Numbered from the stretch's first letter, positions 49,631 to 59,337 are shown. The stretch: DNA of 64,000 nucleotides from Flagellimonas okinawensis (GCF_029194005.1 NZ_JARFVA010000002.1:744001-808000), one strand, 5' to 3'. A program made the numbers and translations. The notes: generated from the letters alone by a model not told the origin.

Positions 49631-51292
49631 TTAGAAGCCCGGATTTTGAGGCATCTCTTTCTCTAAATTGGAATCTATGACAGACTGTGGAATGGGAAGT
49701 AATATATCACGCTTCGGGTCAATGGTACTTGATCCGTGGTTGTTGTACTTCATGGTACGTTCGGCCCATTTGCCGGTTCGCAATAGGGTATACCTTCTGG
49801 GCTCTTCGGCCATCAGTTCCCGGGCACGTTCATCCAGTATAAAATCAATGTCAATATCACTTACCGTAATATTGGAAGCATGGCTTCTTGCCCTGAGGAT
49901 GTTGATGGTATTGGCCGCAGCTCCTACATCCCCCAACTTAAATTCCGCCTCGGCTTTGAGCAGATAGGTGTCGGCGGCCCGAAGATAGATCTGATCGTAA
50001 AACGATTCCCTGTTCCCAATGGGATCCACGGGGTCGGCCCAGTCATATTTTCTGCTGAAGGGCCATTCCTCAATACCGTTATGGTCATCGGTGATATCCT
50101 CACTCCAATCCAAATAGATTTTATCCCCATAGTTTTTACCCTCGGGTAGGTTGTCGGCCGGGTAGGGGGCATTTCCTGCCGCGTCCCGGTAAGTGAAGGA
50201 TTTTCGAATGGCATATTCAGAAAAGCGATCATCATTGGGGTCATCAAAATTGTCCAAGGCCCATTTGGTCAAGGAAGAGCGGCCATTTCCATACCCGCCC
50301 CGGTCAGCAGTAACGGTCAAGTCCAGGTCACCACTCCTATACCTCGAGGTATGGTGCATTGCCATAATGGGATATTCCCCGCCACCAAGGACATTGTTCT
50401 TAAACTGGAAAACCCACAAGGCTTCTGAATTTCCTTCTTCACGATTGGTGTTCCCGGCCTTGAACATATCCATAAAGGCAATACCTGCCTGATCCACTTG
50501 CACGCCATAACGTTCGGTGATAAGGGCATAGGCGGGGTTGTTGACCACTTTGTTCGCCCAGAACAGTGTACTGTCCGGTTTGTTCAATGTCAGATAGAGT
50601 TCCGCAAGATAGTGTTGCACTGCTCCTTTGGTGATTCTTCCGGTCAAGGAGCCCTCTTCAGGGATGATGGGTTCAGCAAAGAGAAGGTCTTTGACAACCT
50701 GCTGGCGTACCTCATTTACAGGGGTCCTTTCCCAATCTGTTCTGATGATTCCATCGCTTGATGGATTCAGGTTCAGTGGAACATCGCCCCAAAGATACGA
50801 TAGATGGCGGTAGGCGAATGCCCTTGCTACCCTTGCTTCGGCAAGGATCAGGTTCCTGTTCTCAGTTTCACTCAATTCATTGCCACTCCAATCGATATCC
50901 TCCCTTTCCTCGACATTTTTTATGATTTCATTGGACGAGTTGACAATTTCATATAGCCATAGAAAGACTCCTTCATATACATCATAATCCGGCCTGTTTC
51001 TGGCAGTCCAATCCACCGATACCCGAGAGACCCCGTTGCCGCTGTGGTTGGCGGCAAACATATCGGTGCCGGACATGGTCACATCCGTTATAAGGGAAGA
51101 ACTGGCATTCAATCCTTCCCGTTCATAGCGCATTAGGGAATAAAGACCATTTATTCCCGCTTCCAGCCCAGATAGATCAGAGTACAAATTCTCTGCATAA
51201 ATCACATTGGGCGGATTTTCGTTCAACAGATCGTCACTGCAGCTGCTTATAAGCAATATTGAGCTTACAAGGCATGTTATTAGTTTTTTCAT
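49631..51292 (-). CDS. SusD/RagB family lipoprotein (third locus)
   Basis: 553-residue surface lipoprotein; lipobox LISSC (Cys18). SusD features: NENPPNVIYAENLYSDLSGL, the TPR helix ARAFAYRHLSYLWGDVPLNL, GAVQHYLAELYLTLNKPDST, LRAADTYLLKAEAEFKLGDV and RARELMAEEPRRYTLLRTG. It appears intact, but its SusC partner immediately upstream has lost the N-terminal half, so the pair cannot work as a normal transporter unless another SusC replaces it. Confidence 0.92.
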   Translation of the reverse strand: MKKLITCLVSSILLISSCSDDLLNENPPNVIYAENLYSDLSGLEAGINGLYSLMRYEREGLNASSSLITDVTMSGTDMFAANHSGNGVSRVSVDWTARNRPDYDVYEGVFLWLYEIVNSSNEIIKNVEEREDIDWSGNELSETENRNLILAEARVARAFAYRHLSYLWGDVPLNLNPSSDGIIRTDWERTPVNEVRQQVVKDLLFAEPIIPEEGSLTGRITKGAVQHYLAELYLTLNKPDSTLFWANKVVNNPAYALITERYGVQVDQAGIAFMDMFKAGNTNREEGNSEALWVFQFKNNVLGGGEYPIMAMHHTSRYRSGDLDLTVTADRGGYGNGRSSLTKWALDNFDDPNDDRFSEYAIRKSFTYRDAAGNAPYPADNLPEGKNYGDKIYLDWSEDITDDHNGIEEWPFSRKYDWADPVDPIGNRESFYDQIYLRAADTYLLKAEAEFKLGDVGAAANTINILRARSHASNITVSDIDIDFILDERARELMAEEPRRYTLLRTGKWAERTMKYNNHGSSTIDPKRDILLPIPQSVIDSNLEKEMPQNPGF

Positions 51293-51306
51293 TTTGTATT
51301 TTTTTC

Positions 51307-53007
51307 TTAAAATTCTAGTGTTAAACCAAAGGTGATCTCACGTTGGAGCGGTAGAATCCCGGCTTGGCTACTTGGGAGTTCCAGTTCCGGATCTCCGGCC
51401 GTCCAATCCGTAATGGTGAGCAGGTTTCTACCGGATGCAAACAATTGAAGTTTTTCCAATTTTATTTTCGACAGAACCTTTTTGGGAAAATTATAGGAGA
51501 CCGTAATGTCCTTCAACCTGACAAAACTGGCATCCTCATAGATGGAACCCCCCTTTACCTGATCATTGTTCCTGAAATATTCATTGGTGGGATTGTCCGG
51601 GGTCCACCAGTTCTTTTTTAGGACATTTCGTCTAATTTCAGCAGCGGTATTGTCCCTCAACAGGTTGTTGTGCCTGGTTGCCCCGTGGGATCCTATAAAA
51701 AATACTTCCAAACCAAAGTTCTTATACTGAAATGCATTGCTCAATCCCCAAGTGTATTTAGGGTCTCTCTGCCCAATGATCTGGCGGTCCTTGTCATCCA
51801 GCACCCCATTATTGTCCACATCCTCTATCTTGGCATCACCGGGGACCCTGTCATATACAGCGGCCTCTTCCTCTTCCCCCAATTGCCAGACCCCGATCAT
51901 CTTTTGGTCAAAGTTGACACGTATGGGTTCACCCACGAACCAGGCATTGGCCAAATCATTGATTTCTGACCCGTCTTCCTGTAGATAACCATATAGGGAA
52001 ACTATCTTATTTTTGTTGGTGGCAAAGTTTCCCGATATCTTCCAATTGAAGTCTTGGGTCACCCAGGGGACAACGGATAGGGATAGTTCCAGTCCCCGGG
52101 TTTGTGTTTCGCCGATGTTCTGGGTCACTTGGTTTATTCCATGAACGGATGAGATGGTCCTGTTCAACAATAGATCGGAGGTGTTGGTCTCATACAGGTT
52201 CAGATCACCGAAGACCCTGTTGTTGAAAAGTCCAAAATCCAATCCCAAATTATAGGTTTCACTGGACTCCCATCCCAAATCCTTATCACCAATGACACTT
52301 GGAACATAACCTACCAAGGATTGTTCGCCGGACAAGGTGTTCCTGTCCCGCAACCTGGTGATCGATGAATAGGGATCGACTGCTTGGTTTCCATTGATGC
52401 CCCACGATAACCTTAGTTTTAATTGGTTTATGGTGGTCGAATTTTCCAAGAAAGGTTCCCTCGAAATGTTCCAGCCCAAGGCGACTGAGGGAAAAACACC
52501 CCATTTGTTATCCGGTCCAAAACCGGAAAAACCATCCCGTCTTCCGGTCAAGGTCAACAAATAGGTGTTGTTGAACGAATAATTAAGTCGCAACATTTGT
52601 GAAATGAGCGCGGTACGTTGGTAGTCGTTTTGGGATTCTATGGAAGAGGCTTGGGAAATTCCAAAATAGGTGAATTCGTCATTGGGAAAATTGATTGCCG
52701 TGAGTTCCTCAAAATACTGTTCGTTCTCTTCATAGCTATAGACCCCGGTAAGAAAAACATTGTGCTTGCCAAACTCTTTGTTGAAGGTCAGGATGTTCTC
52801 GACTACATTGTTTTTAAATTCCGTACTGGAAAGATATGCCTGGCCGGAGTTGGCTATACCTACCACCGTGTTGCTCCCGGCATAGGTTTTCCGTTCGGAC
52901 CATCTTCTTCGTATCCCCGTGTTCAATCTATAATTAAGTCCTTTCAAAAATGGGAAGGTTACATTGATATAGTTGTTTGATACGATTTGATTGGAATAAT
53001 CCTCATC
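51307..53007 (-). pseudogene. SusC-type transporter, N-terminal half missing
   Basis: Only the C-terminal barrel half of a SusC protein remains. The frame begins after a TAG at 53008-53010; its first residues, DYSNQIVSNNYINVTFPFLK, already lie in the middle of the barrel, and the usual signal peptide, CarboxypepD-like domain, TonB box and plug are absent. The rest looks normal (LKLRLSWGINGNQAVDPYSS, ARHNNLL-type region near 440, final REITFGLTLEF). A TTG at 52947 is the first possible start, but it would give a 546-residue protein with no signal peptide. Upstream bases show no SusC sequence, so a deletion or rearrangement has removed about 450 codons. Confidence 0.85.
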
Positions 53008-53272
53008 CTAGGGGGTATACTGTATTGGCCTTTTTGATTAAGGGAGCACGTGGGTGGTATGTAACGGATTTGGCCAATGGGCGTAAGTTGCTCTGATAAT
53101 CGATCGTATGTTATCAGAACAGAATGCTCATGTGGGTAAGCCGTAATGACCAATAGGGTCCCAAGGATTTTGGGTCATGGCCCAAGAGGATCCCGACTTT
53201 ATGGCTATTGCCAATGATAGGATCGTTCCATATTGGCCTATTTCTCTTCTCCAGTGGGGGGTAGTTCAGTTA
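53008..53272. other. Boundary region between the decayed SusC and the PP2C operon
   Basis: 265 bases with no recognisable gene. This is the break point of the susC truncation and the end of the decayed stretch that starts after the tRNA. Confidence 0.4.
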
Positions 53273-54031
53273 TCAGGAATTTTTTGATGTTGTTTTCTGT
53301 ATTTTGACTATATACATGGAATAATTGTCTTTTGTCACACCTTTGGCCTTGTTCACTATATATGATTTGATTTTTTCAACGGAAGCTTGTTCTGTACAGC
53401 TCAAGGCGATTATTTCATCGTTGATTGTCTCTAAAATACCATCGGTGCAAAGAAAGAAGAAATCATTTTTCTTGATATCAGTGATGATTTTCTGATCAAT
53501 TCTTGTGGGATAGGTTCCGTTGACGGCCCTGGTAATAATATTTCGTTTGGGATGGGTCAAGGCCTCCTCTTCGGTAATTTCCCCCATTTCCACCATTCCC
53601 TGCACTATACTGTGATCTTTTGTTTGATAAAGGATTTGGCCATCCCGGATGTGGTATGCCCTACTGTCCCCAACCCAACCGATCAATGCCTTTTCATCCT
53701 CATCTGAGATTTTCAAAAAAGTGAGCGTAGTGGCCATGCCCTTCGCTTCGGGATGGGTTTCGAGATATGTGCCCAAATTTTGTTCGACACTTTGCAGGGC
53801 CAAAGGTAAATATGTTTCATCTTCAATATCCTCCATTGGATTTTCAGAGAGATACTTGGAAAATCCTTGACAGGTCAAGGAAGAGGCCACTTCGCCCTTG
53901 GCCTGCCCCCCAACACCATCACATACCATGAACAAACGGGAATCCTCTGTTGGTGTCACGGGGTATATGGCATCCTCGTTTGACTCCCTTAGGCCTATTT
54001 CATTACAATGCACTGGTAGGTGGATCTTCAT
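53273..54031 (-). CDS. PP2C-type protein serine/threonine phosphatase
   Basis: Cytoplasmic metal-dependent phosphatase of 252 aa, the expected opponent of the kinase encoded just before it. PP2C motifs are complete: NEIGLRESNEDAIY (motif with the first metal Asp), FMVCDGVGGQAKGEVASS, GMATTLTFLK, GWVGDSRAYHIRDGQ, FFLCTDGILETI and DNYSMYIV (last metal Asp). The frame could start at TTG 54040, overlapping the kinase stop; ATG 54031, five bases after that stop, is chosen. It is the last gene of the signalling cluster. Confidence 0.92.
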   Translation of the reverse strand: MKIHLPVHCNEIGLRESNEDAIYPVTPTEDSRLFMVCDGVGGQAKGEVASSLTCQGFSKYLSENPMEDIEDETYLPLALQSVEQNLGTYLETHPEAKGMATTLTFLKISDEDEKALIGWVGDSRAYHIRDGQILYQTKDHSIVQGMVEMGEITEEEALTHPKRNIITRAVNGTYPTRIDQKIITDIKKNDFFFLCTDGILETINDEIIALSCTEQASVEKIKSYIVNKAKGVTKDNYSMYIVKIQKTTSKNS

Positions 54032-54036
54032 TTTCT

Positions 54037-56808
54037 TCAATATCGTTTAGCGATAATATCACAGGCATTTTTATACCCCTTCTCACAGGATTTTTGGTAC
54101 CAAGTTTTTGCCAAATAGGTGTTTTTGACCGTTCCAATGCCACTATGGTAGCAAGAGGCCAGATTGTACATGCCGACACTATCCCCATTGGTTGCGGACT
54201 TCTTATATAGTTCAAATGCCTTGTCTAAGTTTTTCGGACCTCCTAGGCCCCTGTCGTACATATAGCCGAGATAACTTTGGGCACTGGCATGATTTCGGTC
54301 AGCCGCTATTTGGAACCATTTTTTGGCAGCATAATAATATTTTCCTTTGTAATACATCACGGCCACTCTATATTGGCTGTGCAGGTCCCCTTGTTCTGCT
54401 GCTTTCAAATACCACTGTGTAGCCTTTGCTTTTTTGTCCTTGCCCAACTTAAGGTTGTAATAAAGATCGCCCAATTTTTTTTGGGCCTGGAGTTGCCCTT
54501 TGGTCGCTGCCTTGAGATACTTTCTTTCGGCTTCCAGATAATCTACCGGTCCAGCTGCCCCGGTTTCCGCCATGTAGCCCAACATATAGTCCGCAGTACT
54601 CATGTCTTGGGCCGCTGCCCTGACAAAAAAATCCTTGGCCTTGATGAGATCCTTCTTTTTTCCTTTACCGTCATAATGCAATCTACCCAAAGCGTACAAA
54701 GCGGAACTTTGATTTTGTTTTGCTGCAAGCTCATAGTATACTATCGCTTCCGATACGTTCGGGTTCCCATCCGCTTCCCCGTACTCAAGGATCTTTCCGG
54801 TCATGTATTGGGAATTTGCATATCCTTTATCAGCGGCCCGTTGGTACCAATCTTTGGCAAGTTTTACATCCTTTTCCACACCCCATCCATCATAGTACAA
54901 AAGACCCATATTGTGCATACCAAAGGTGTTTCCTTTATCAGCGGCCAATTGGAACCAGTTTTTGGCCTCTAGGTAGTTCTTCTCATTGAAATATAAAGTG
55001 CCCAATTCATTTTGAGCCCCCAAATGTCCTTTATCGGCAGCTTTGGTCAACCACTGAACCGACTTTATACGATCTTTTTTGGCCAATACACCATTTTTAT
55101 AGAATATCCCTAAGTTGAACTGGGACAGGAGGTCACCGTTCTCGGCAGCAATTGTATATTGTTCCAGGGCCTTAACGGTATCCCTGGGGACGTATTGACC
55201 GAACCTGTACATGTTGGCCATGCCCCGATATCCCGAATACCTTCCGATGGACGTGCATTTCTCATATCCTTCAAATGCTTCCTTATAGTTCTTTTCTGAT
55301 ACATTGAGGATCGCCAGGTTTTCGATGGCCGCAGGGTGGCCTTTGCTGGAGGCTTTTTCATAGTACAGTTTTGCCTTGCTTGCGTCCTTTTCCATTACAT
55401 AGCCGAAATAGTGCATCAATCCCCTTAGGTTGTTTGCCTCTGGGTTGCCGTCATCACTCAAGGCCACAATGCTGCTCTTTGCCTTTTCATAGAATTTCTT
55501 GGCCTGGACCGTGTCCCTGTCCACACCAAGATTGTTTTGATAGGCCCATCCATGGTTAAAGTTTGCCAGGTCATATCCATCATCAATGGCCCTATCGGCA
55601 TATTCAAACCCTTTTTGATAATCCACATCGGTTCCATAACCATTTTGGTTGAACCTTGACAGAAAATAAAAGGCCTCCCCGGATCCATAGCCTGATGCTT
55701 TTTCATAGGCCTCATAAGCTTCTTTGAACTTCCCTTCTTTGTAAAGGCTCCAGCCGTCTGCCAACAACACATTTATCTTGGTGGAGCGATAAAAGGCATA
55801 TCCCCCATATCCGGCACCCAAGATCAAAACAGTGGCCAACAAAACGGGCCAGGCTTTTTTCTTCTTTTTGGGCTTGGGTTGTGGTGCGGAAAATTGTGTT
55901 TCATTTCCTCCCAAGAACACGGTGCCACTTTCATTGCTTTCCCCATTCACTTCGCGGATGAAATCGGAAACGGAGGCATACCTATCCGAAGCATTTTTCT
56001 GCAAACAAGTCTTTATGCAATTCTTAAATCTTTCGGGCACCCCGGAATAATTGGGCTCTTCCCCAACGATACCATCCCGAATGAGTTCATAGTCCTTCTT
56101 GTCATGTCCAAAAGGCAACTTTCCGGTCAATATTTTGTAGAACATGATGCCAAGGGCCCAGATATCGGTACGCTCACTGATATCCCCATTCAGTCCGAAT
56201 TTCTTTTTAAAGAATTGCTCCGGAGCCATGTAGTGAGGTGTTCCCACACCTTCGGTCATGGACTGTTGTATGGTCTTGTCGGATAGAATATCCTGACTGA
56301 TCCCAAAATCGGTCACCTTTGAAACGATGTTCCCCTTTCGGTCTTTTGAAAACAGTACATTTCCAGGTTTTAAATCCCTGTGGACAATGCCCTGTTTGTG
56401 GAGATAATCCACCGCTTGGGCCACTTCCACAATAATGTTCTTCCCTTCTTCCAAAGAGAGCTTTCGGTGTATCGCTTGGCCCAAGGTTCCTTCACCGGCA
56501 TACTCTATGATCAACACAGGGTAATTCACGTTTCTGCCCATGGCATCCGTGTGGGTGATATATTCCAGACCATAATAGGTGATAAGATGGGTATGTGACA
56601 GCCCATCTATTTTGGAAAACTCCTGTTCCAAGCTGTATTTTTTCTGTCCAGTGCTCCCGGATGTACCTCTTGAAACAGCTTCTTTATAGATTTTGAGGGC
56701 CACATATCTTCCTTCGGCATTGAGGTCCTTGGCCCTGAACACTTCGGCGAACCCGCCCTCAGCTATAAGGTCTTTTTCTGGATCCCACTGGTAATGTGAT
56801 AGTTTCAT
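54037..56808 (-). CDS. Transmembrane Hanks-type Ser/Thr kinase with Sel1 repeats
   Basis: 923-residue kinase spanning the inner membrane. The N-terminal catalytic domain (1-285) has all key residues: glycine-loop EGGFAEVFRAKD, Lys39 (VALKIY), HRDLKPGN with Asp145, DFG at 167-169 and APE at 195-197, so it should be active. A juxtamembrane tail (290-318) contains TVFLGGNETQFS, then a helix at 319-340 (WPVLLATVLILGAGYGGYAF). Residues 350-920 are about 15 Sel1 repeats (AxxGxxxAxxxLGxxYxxG type), outside the cytoplasm, a protein-binding scaffold. Upstream is a second Sel1 protein, downstream the PP2C phosphatase. Sensing by the Sel1 part is inference. Confidence 0.93.
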   Translation of the reverse strand: MKLSHYQWDPEKDLIAEGGFAEVFRAKDLNAEGRYVALKIYKEAVSRGTSGSTGQKKYSLEQEFSKIDGLSHTHLITYYGLEYITHTDAMGRNVNYPVLIIEYAGEGTLGQAIHRKLSLEEGKNIIVEVAQAVDYLHKQGIVHRDLKPGNVLFSKDRKGNIVSKVTDFGISQDILSDKTIQQSMTEGVGTPHYMAPEQFFKKKFGLNGDISERTDIWALGIMFYKILTGKLPFGHDKKDYELIRDGIVGEEPNYSGVPERFKNCIKTCLQKNASDRYASVSDFIREVNGESNESGTVFLGGNETQFSAPQPKPKKKKKAWPVLLATVLILGAGYGGYAFYRSTKINVLLADGWSLYKEGKFKEAYEAYEKASGYGSGEAFYFLSRFNQNGYGTDVDYQKGFEYADRAIDDGYDLANFNHGWAYQNNLGVDRDTVQAKKFYEKAKSSIVALSDDGNPEANNLRGLMHYFGYVMEKDASKAKLYYEKASSKGHPAAIENLAILNVSEKNYKEAFEGYEKCTSIGRYSGYRGMANMYRFGQYVPRDTVKALEQYTIAAENGDLLSQFNLGIFYKNGVLAKKDRIKSVQWLTKAADKGHLGAQNELGTLYFNEKNYLEAKNWFQLAADKGNTFGMHNMGLLYYDGWGVEKDVKLAKDWYQRAADKGYANSQYMTGKILEYGEADGNPNVSEAIVYYELAAKQNQSSALYALGRLHYDGKGKKKDLIKAKDFFVRAAAQDMSTADYMLGYMAETGAAGPVDYLEAERKYLKAATKGQLQAQKKLGDLYYNLKLGKDKKAKATQWYLKAAEQGDLHSQYRVAVMYYKGKYYYAAKKWFQIAADRNHASAQSYLGYMYDRGLGGPKNLDKAFELYKKSATNGDSVGMYNLASCYHSGIGTVKNTYLAKTWYQKSCEKGYKNACDIIAKRY

Positions 56809-56855
56809 AATGGTCAGTGTAGTCGAATTTGGTTACTGTTTGGTGTTGATTTTAA

Positions 56856-57629
56856 TTAACTGGCCTGTTGTATATGGGTCACCATTTTGCAGGCATCGGC
56901 ATGTCCCTGATCACAGGCCTTTTTGTACCAAGCCTCGGCGCTGCCAAGGTCTTTGGTTACTTCACTGCCATTGTAATAGAGGTTTCCCAGTGTTACATTG
57001 GCATCAACATATCCTAGTTTGGAGGCTTTTTTCAGAAATTCCATGGCCTTGTCCACATTCTTCTCGGTACCCTGGGCCGAGAGATGCATGACCCCAAGGT
57101 TGAACACGGCCGGACCATATTCTTTTTTGGCCGATTTTTCAAAATAGCGCATGGCCTTTGGGTAATTTACCGGAGTGTTCTTGCCGAAATAATATTTACA
57201 TCCTCGTGCAAAAAGGGCTTCTTTATTCTTTGGGAAGAACCAAATTATGGCCAGAACGGCAAGCAGTATCCATAGGGCATATCCCCATAGCCATTCAGTG
57301 AATTCTATTTTATAGGGTGGAAGGGGAGTGGGCAAAGCTCCGCTGGCCTGAAATTTTTTTATCTGCTCTTCATCCAGGTCATAATAGGTATTGATACTTC
57401 CTTTTACCCCCAAAACATAACCATCGTCCGTCATGTAGGCCCCCATAAAAATGTACAGGGAAGTTGTTTTGTGGGCAAGATAAAGGTCTTCGCCATTGGC
57501 ACCTTTAATATCGACGTCAGTAATTTTATGGATTCGTTCGCTTTTTCCAAAAAGTCCTCCGATACGTCTTGCAGATGCAAGGTTGGGAACCAAGGAAAGC
57601 AAGGCGATCAGTAGTAGTAATTTTTTCAT
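56856..57629 (-). CDS. Membrane protein with C-terminal Sel1 repeats
   Basis: 257 residues: signal peptide (MKKLLLLIALLSLVPNLASA), an unrecognised N-terminal domain (about 20-105, EDLYLAHKTTSLYIFMGAYM), a membrane helix (WLWGYALWILLAVLAIIWFF, about 112-132), then three or four Sel1 repeats (YPKAMRYFEKSAKKEYGPAV, NVDKAMEFLKKASKLGYVDA, AEAWYKKACDQGHADACK). With a cleaved signal and one helix, the repeats would face the cytoplasm. The final repeat closely resembles the last one of the kinase (YQKSCEKGYKNACDIIAK), so the two genes may share an ancestor. It precedes the kinase by 47 bases. Confidence 0.8.
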   Translation of the reverse strand: MKKLLLLIALLSLVPNLASARRIGGLFGKSERIHKITDVDIKGANGEDLYLAHKTTSLYIFMGAYMTDDGYVLGVKGSINTYYDLDEEQIKKFQASGALPTPLPPYKIEFTEWLWGYALWILLAVLAIIWFFPKNKEALFARGCKYYFGKNTPVNYPKAMRYFEKSAKKEYGPAVFNLGVMHLSAQGTEKNVDKAMEFLKKASKLGYVDANVTLGNLYYNGSEVTKDLGSAEAWYKKACDQGHADACKMVTHIQQAS

Positions 57630-57806
57630 TTTGTGATGAAGTGTTAAGGTTGAAAGTAATGATATATCTTCTTGTACCTGAACCTATTCGACAGTTAGCA
57701 TTAAAAATAGGTATATGAAACTTTTTATGCCAACATTTTTAGACCTTGGTGTCAAATATGTTTTGGATTTATGAAATAGCCATATCGTGACTGGGTTATT
57801 TACGGA

Positions 57807-58142
57807 TTATTCAGCCTTGGTTGGCAGTCTAACCGCAATGTTGTTTTCTCCCATGGAGGTTACCTGAAAAGGCCCCCTTACATTTTCGGATAACTCTTGC
57901 CAAATGCTCCCCACTTTTTCAACGGTTTCCTTGGCACCTTCAATGGTGCTGTCAATACCCTCCACCGTTTGGTCAATGTCTTTGCTGGTTTTCTGGACAG
58001 TTTGGTCCACTTGATCTACTTGTTCCGCAGTCTTAGCGATTGTTCCCCGGTCTCTTCTTTTAGTGATTTCTGAACTTTGGGCGCTTACAAAACCGCAAAA
58101 CAAGCTAATAAGAATAATGGTGTGTACTTTTTTGGATGTCAT
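57807..58142 (-). CDS. Small exported coiled-coil protein
   Basis: Unrecognised 111-residue protein with a signal peptide (KKVHTIILISLFCGFVSAQ). The centre (about 30-85) is a regular helix with repeated D/E-x-x-V-x-x-I/V pattern (VDQVDQTVQKTSKDIDQTVE, GIDSTIEGAKETVEKVG), probably a coiled coil. The C-terminus is a short beta-like stretch (GPFQVTSMGENNIAVRLPTK). It lies 77 bases after the anti-sigma-like gene and 177 before the Sel1 gene, inside the signalling cluster. A role as periplasmic partner of the Sel1 proteins is possible but unproven. Confidence 0.6.
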   Translation of the reverse strand: MTSKKVHTIILISLFCGFVSAQSSEITKRRDRGTIAKTAEQVDQVDQTVQKTSKDIDQTVEGIDSTIEGAKETVEKVGSIWQELSENVRGPFQVTSMGENNIAVRLPTKAE

Positions 58143-58219
58143 TTTTAATCGTTTTGGTTATACTTTCTATGGGTATATAACCGCAGATTGGCGATGTCAT
58201 CTTTTTTTGATGATTTTTT

Positions 58220-59335
58220 CTAAAAAATTATTTCGTAAACACCTTTCGGAAAGGATGGCCGGTCCATGAACATACGGGTTTCATTGTTTTTGGTGAAATC
58301 GATTTCTTCTAGTGAGGTGGTTTCAGTAGTGTCAATGTTTAGGGGATAGAGCTCATTTTTATGAATAAGGTAATAAGAGTTCCCTTCGCTTTTTGAAACA
58401 ACCATGACCGTAATGGAATCAATATCCATATTGGCATTAATGACCAACTGTTTTTTTTCATTCTGTTCCAAAAAGAAATAATTTTTATCCATGGATGAGT
58501 TCTCCGAAACCGATACGGTAAAACCGGAATAGGGCTGCGAATTTGCAATGAGGGGCATTACTTTCACTTGCACGCTCTCATCCTGTATTCCCCCAAAAGT
58601 GTAACTTGTCTGGACTTCTTCCAATGGATTTATGGTCGATGAAATGGCCAGATTGAACAATTTATCCCCATATTTTAAGTAATAGTTGCCTTTTTGATCT
58701 TTACCCATTTGTAATTGAAGGCCTGAAATCCCTGAATCCCCATATAAGACCAGTTCTTGGCCATTAAAAGTGTGGGTGAGCGATGAGGGCTGCCTAACCT
58801 GACGTATGGATTCCGATGGAAGTGATTTTCCATTGGAGAAAGCAAATTGTGTTTCGTCTTGCGGGCTGCCATCCAATTCATCTTCTGGCAGTTCTTCTTT
58901 CTCTGTAACTTGTATATTGTTCTTTTTCAAAACGAGGCTATCCGCTGGCTGCGTTCGAACAGAATCCACACCGACCACATTGGGGGCGTCGTTACTAAGG
59001 GGACCATCACCCTTTGATTTAAAGACATAGAAAAGTATTCCCAAAACAATGCATGCTGCCGCGGCACCACTGTAAATAATCAGTCTGCGGTACAGACCTT
59101 TTGGCTTTTGCTCTCCAGACGCCCTATATTCGGCATACAAAAGGTCTAGCTTGGCCCTTAGTTTTTGGTCCTCCTTTGATTCAATGCCCGTGTAGATCTT
59201 TTTATATACCTCAAGCTCCTTTGCAAATTCTTTGTCTTCAGCTAACAGTCGTTCCACCTCACTTTTTTCATCGTCATTAAGATGGCCGGTCAGGTGTTTG
59301 TCAATCAAATCAATATGTCTCAATTCTTCCCTCAT
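58220..59335 (-). CDS. Anti-sigma-factor-like membrane protein
   Basis: 371-residue single-pass membrane protein. The N-terminal 75 residues are charged and helical (IDLIDKHLTGHLNDDEKSEV, VERLLAEDKEFAKELEVYKK), the usual look of a Bacteroidota anti-sigma domain. A membrane helix follows at about 84-104 (RLIIYSGAAAACIVLGILFY), then a periplasmic part with a disordered linker and beta-rich segments (LTHTFNGQELVLYGDSGISG, YFLEQNEKKQLVINANMDID). It begins two bases after the sigma-factor stop, strongly supporting a sigma/anti-sigma pair. Its sequestering action is inferred from order and layout. Confidence 0.75.
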   Translation of the reverse strand: MREELRHIDLIDKHLTGHLNDDEKSEVERLLAEDKEFAKELEVYKKIYTGIESKEDQKLRAKLDLLYAEYRASGEQKPKGLYRRLIIYSGAAAACIVLGILFYVFKSKGDGPLSNDAPNVVGVDSVRTQPADSLVLKKNNIQVTEKEELPEDELDGSPQDETQFAFSNGKSLPSESIRQVRQPSSLTHTFNGQELVLYGDSGISGLQLQMGKDQKGNYYLKYGDKLFNLAISSTINPLEEVQTSYTFGGIQDESVQVKVMPLIANSQPYSGFTVSVSENSSMDKNYFFLEQNEKKQLVINANMDIDSITVMVVSKSEGNSYYLIHKNELYPLNIDTTETTSLEEIDFTKNNETRMFMDRPSFPKGVYEIIF

Positions 59336-59337
59336 GG

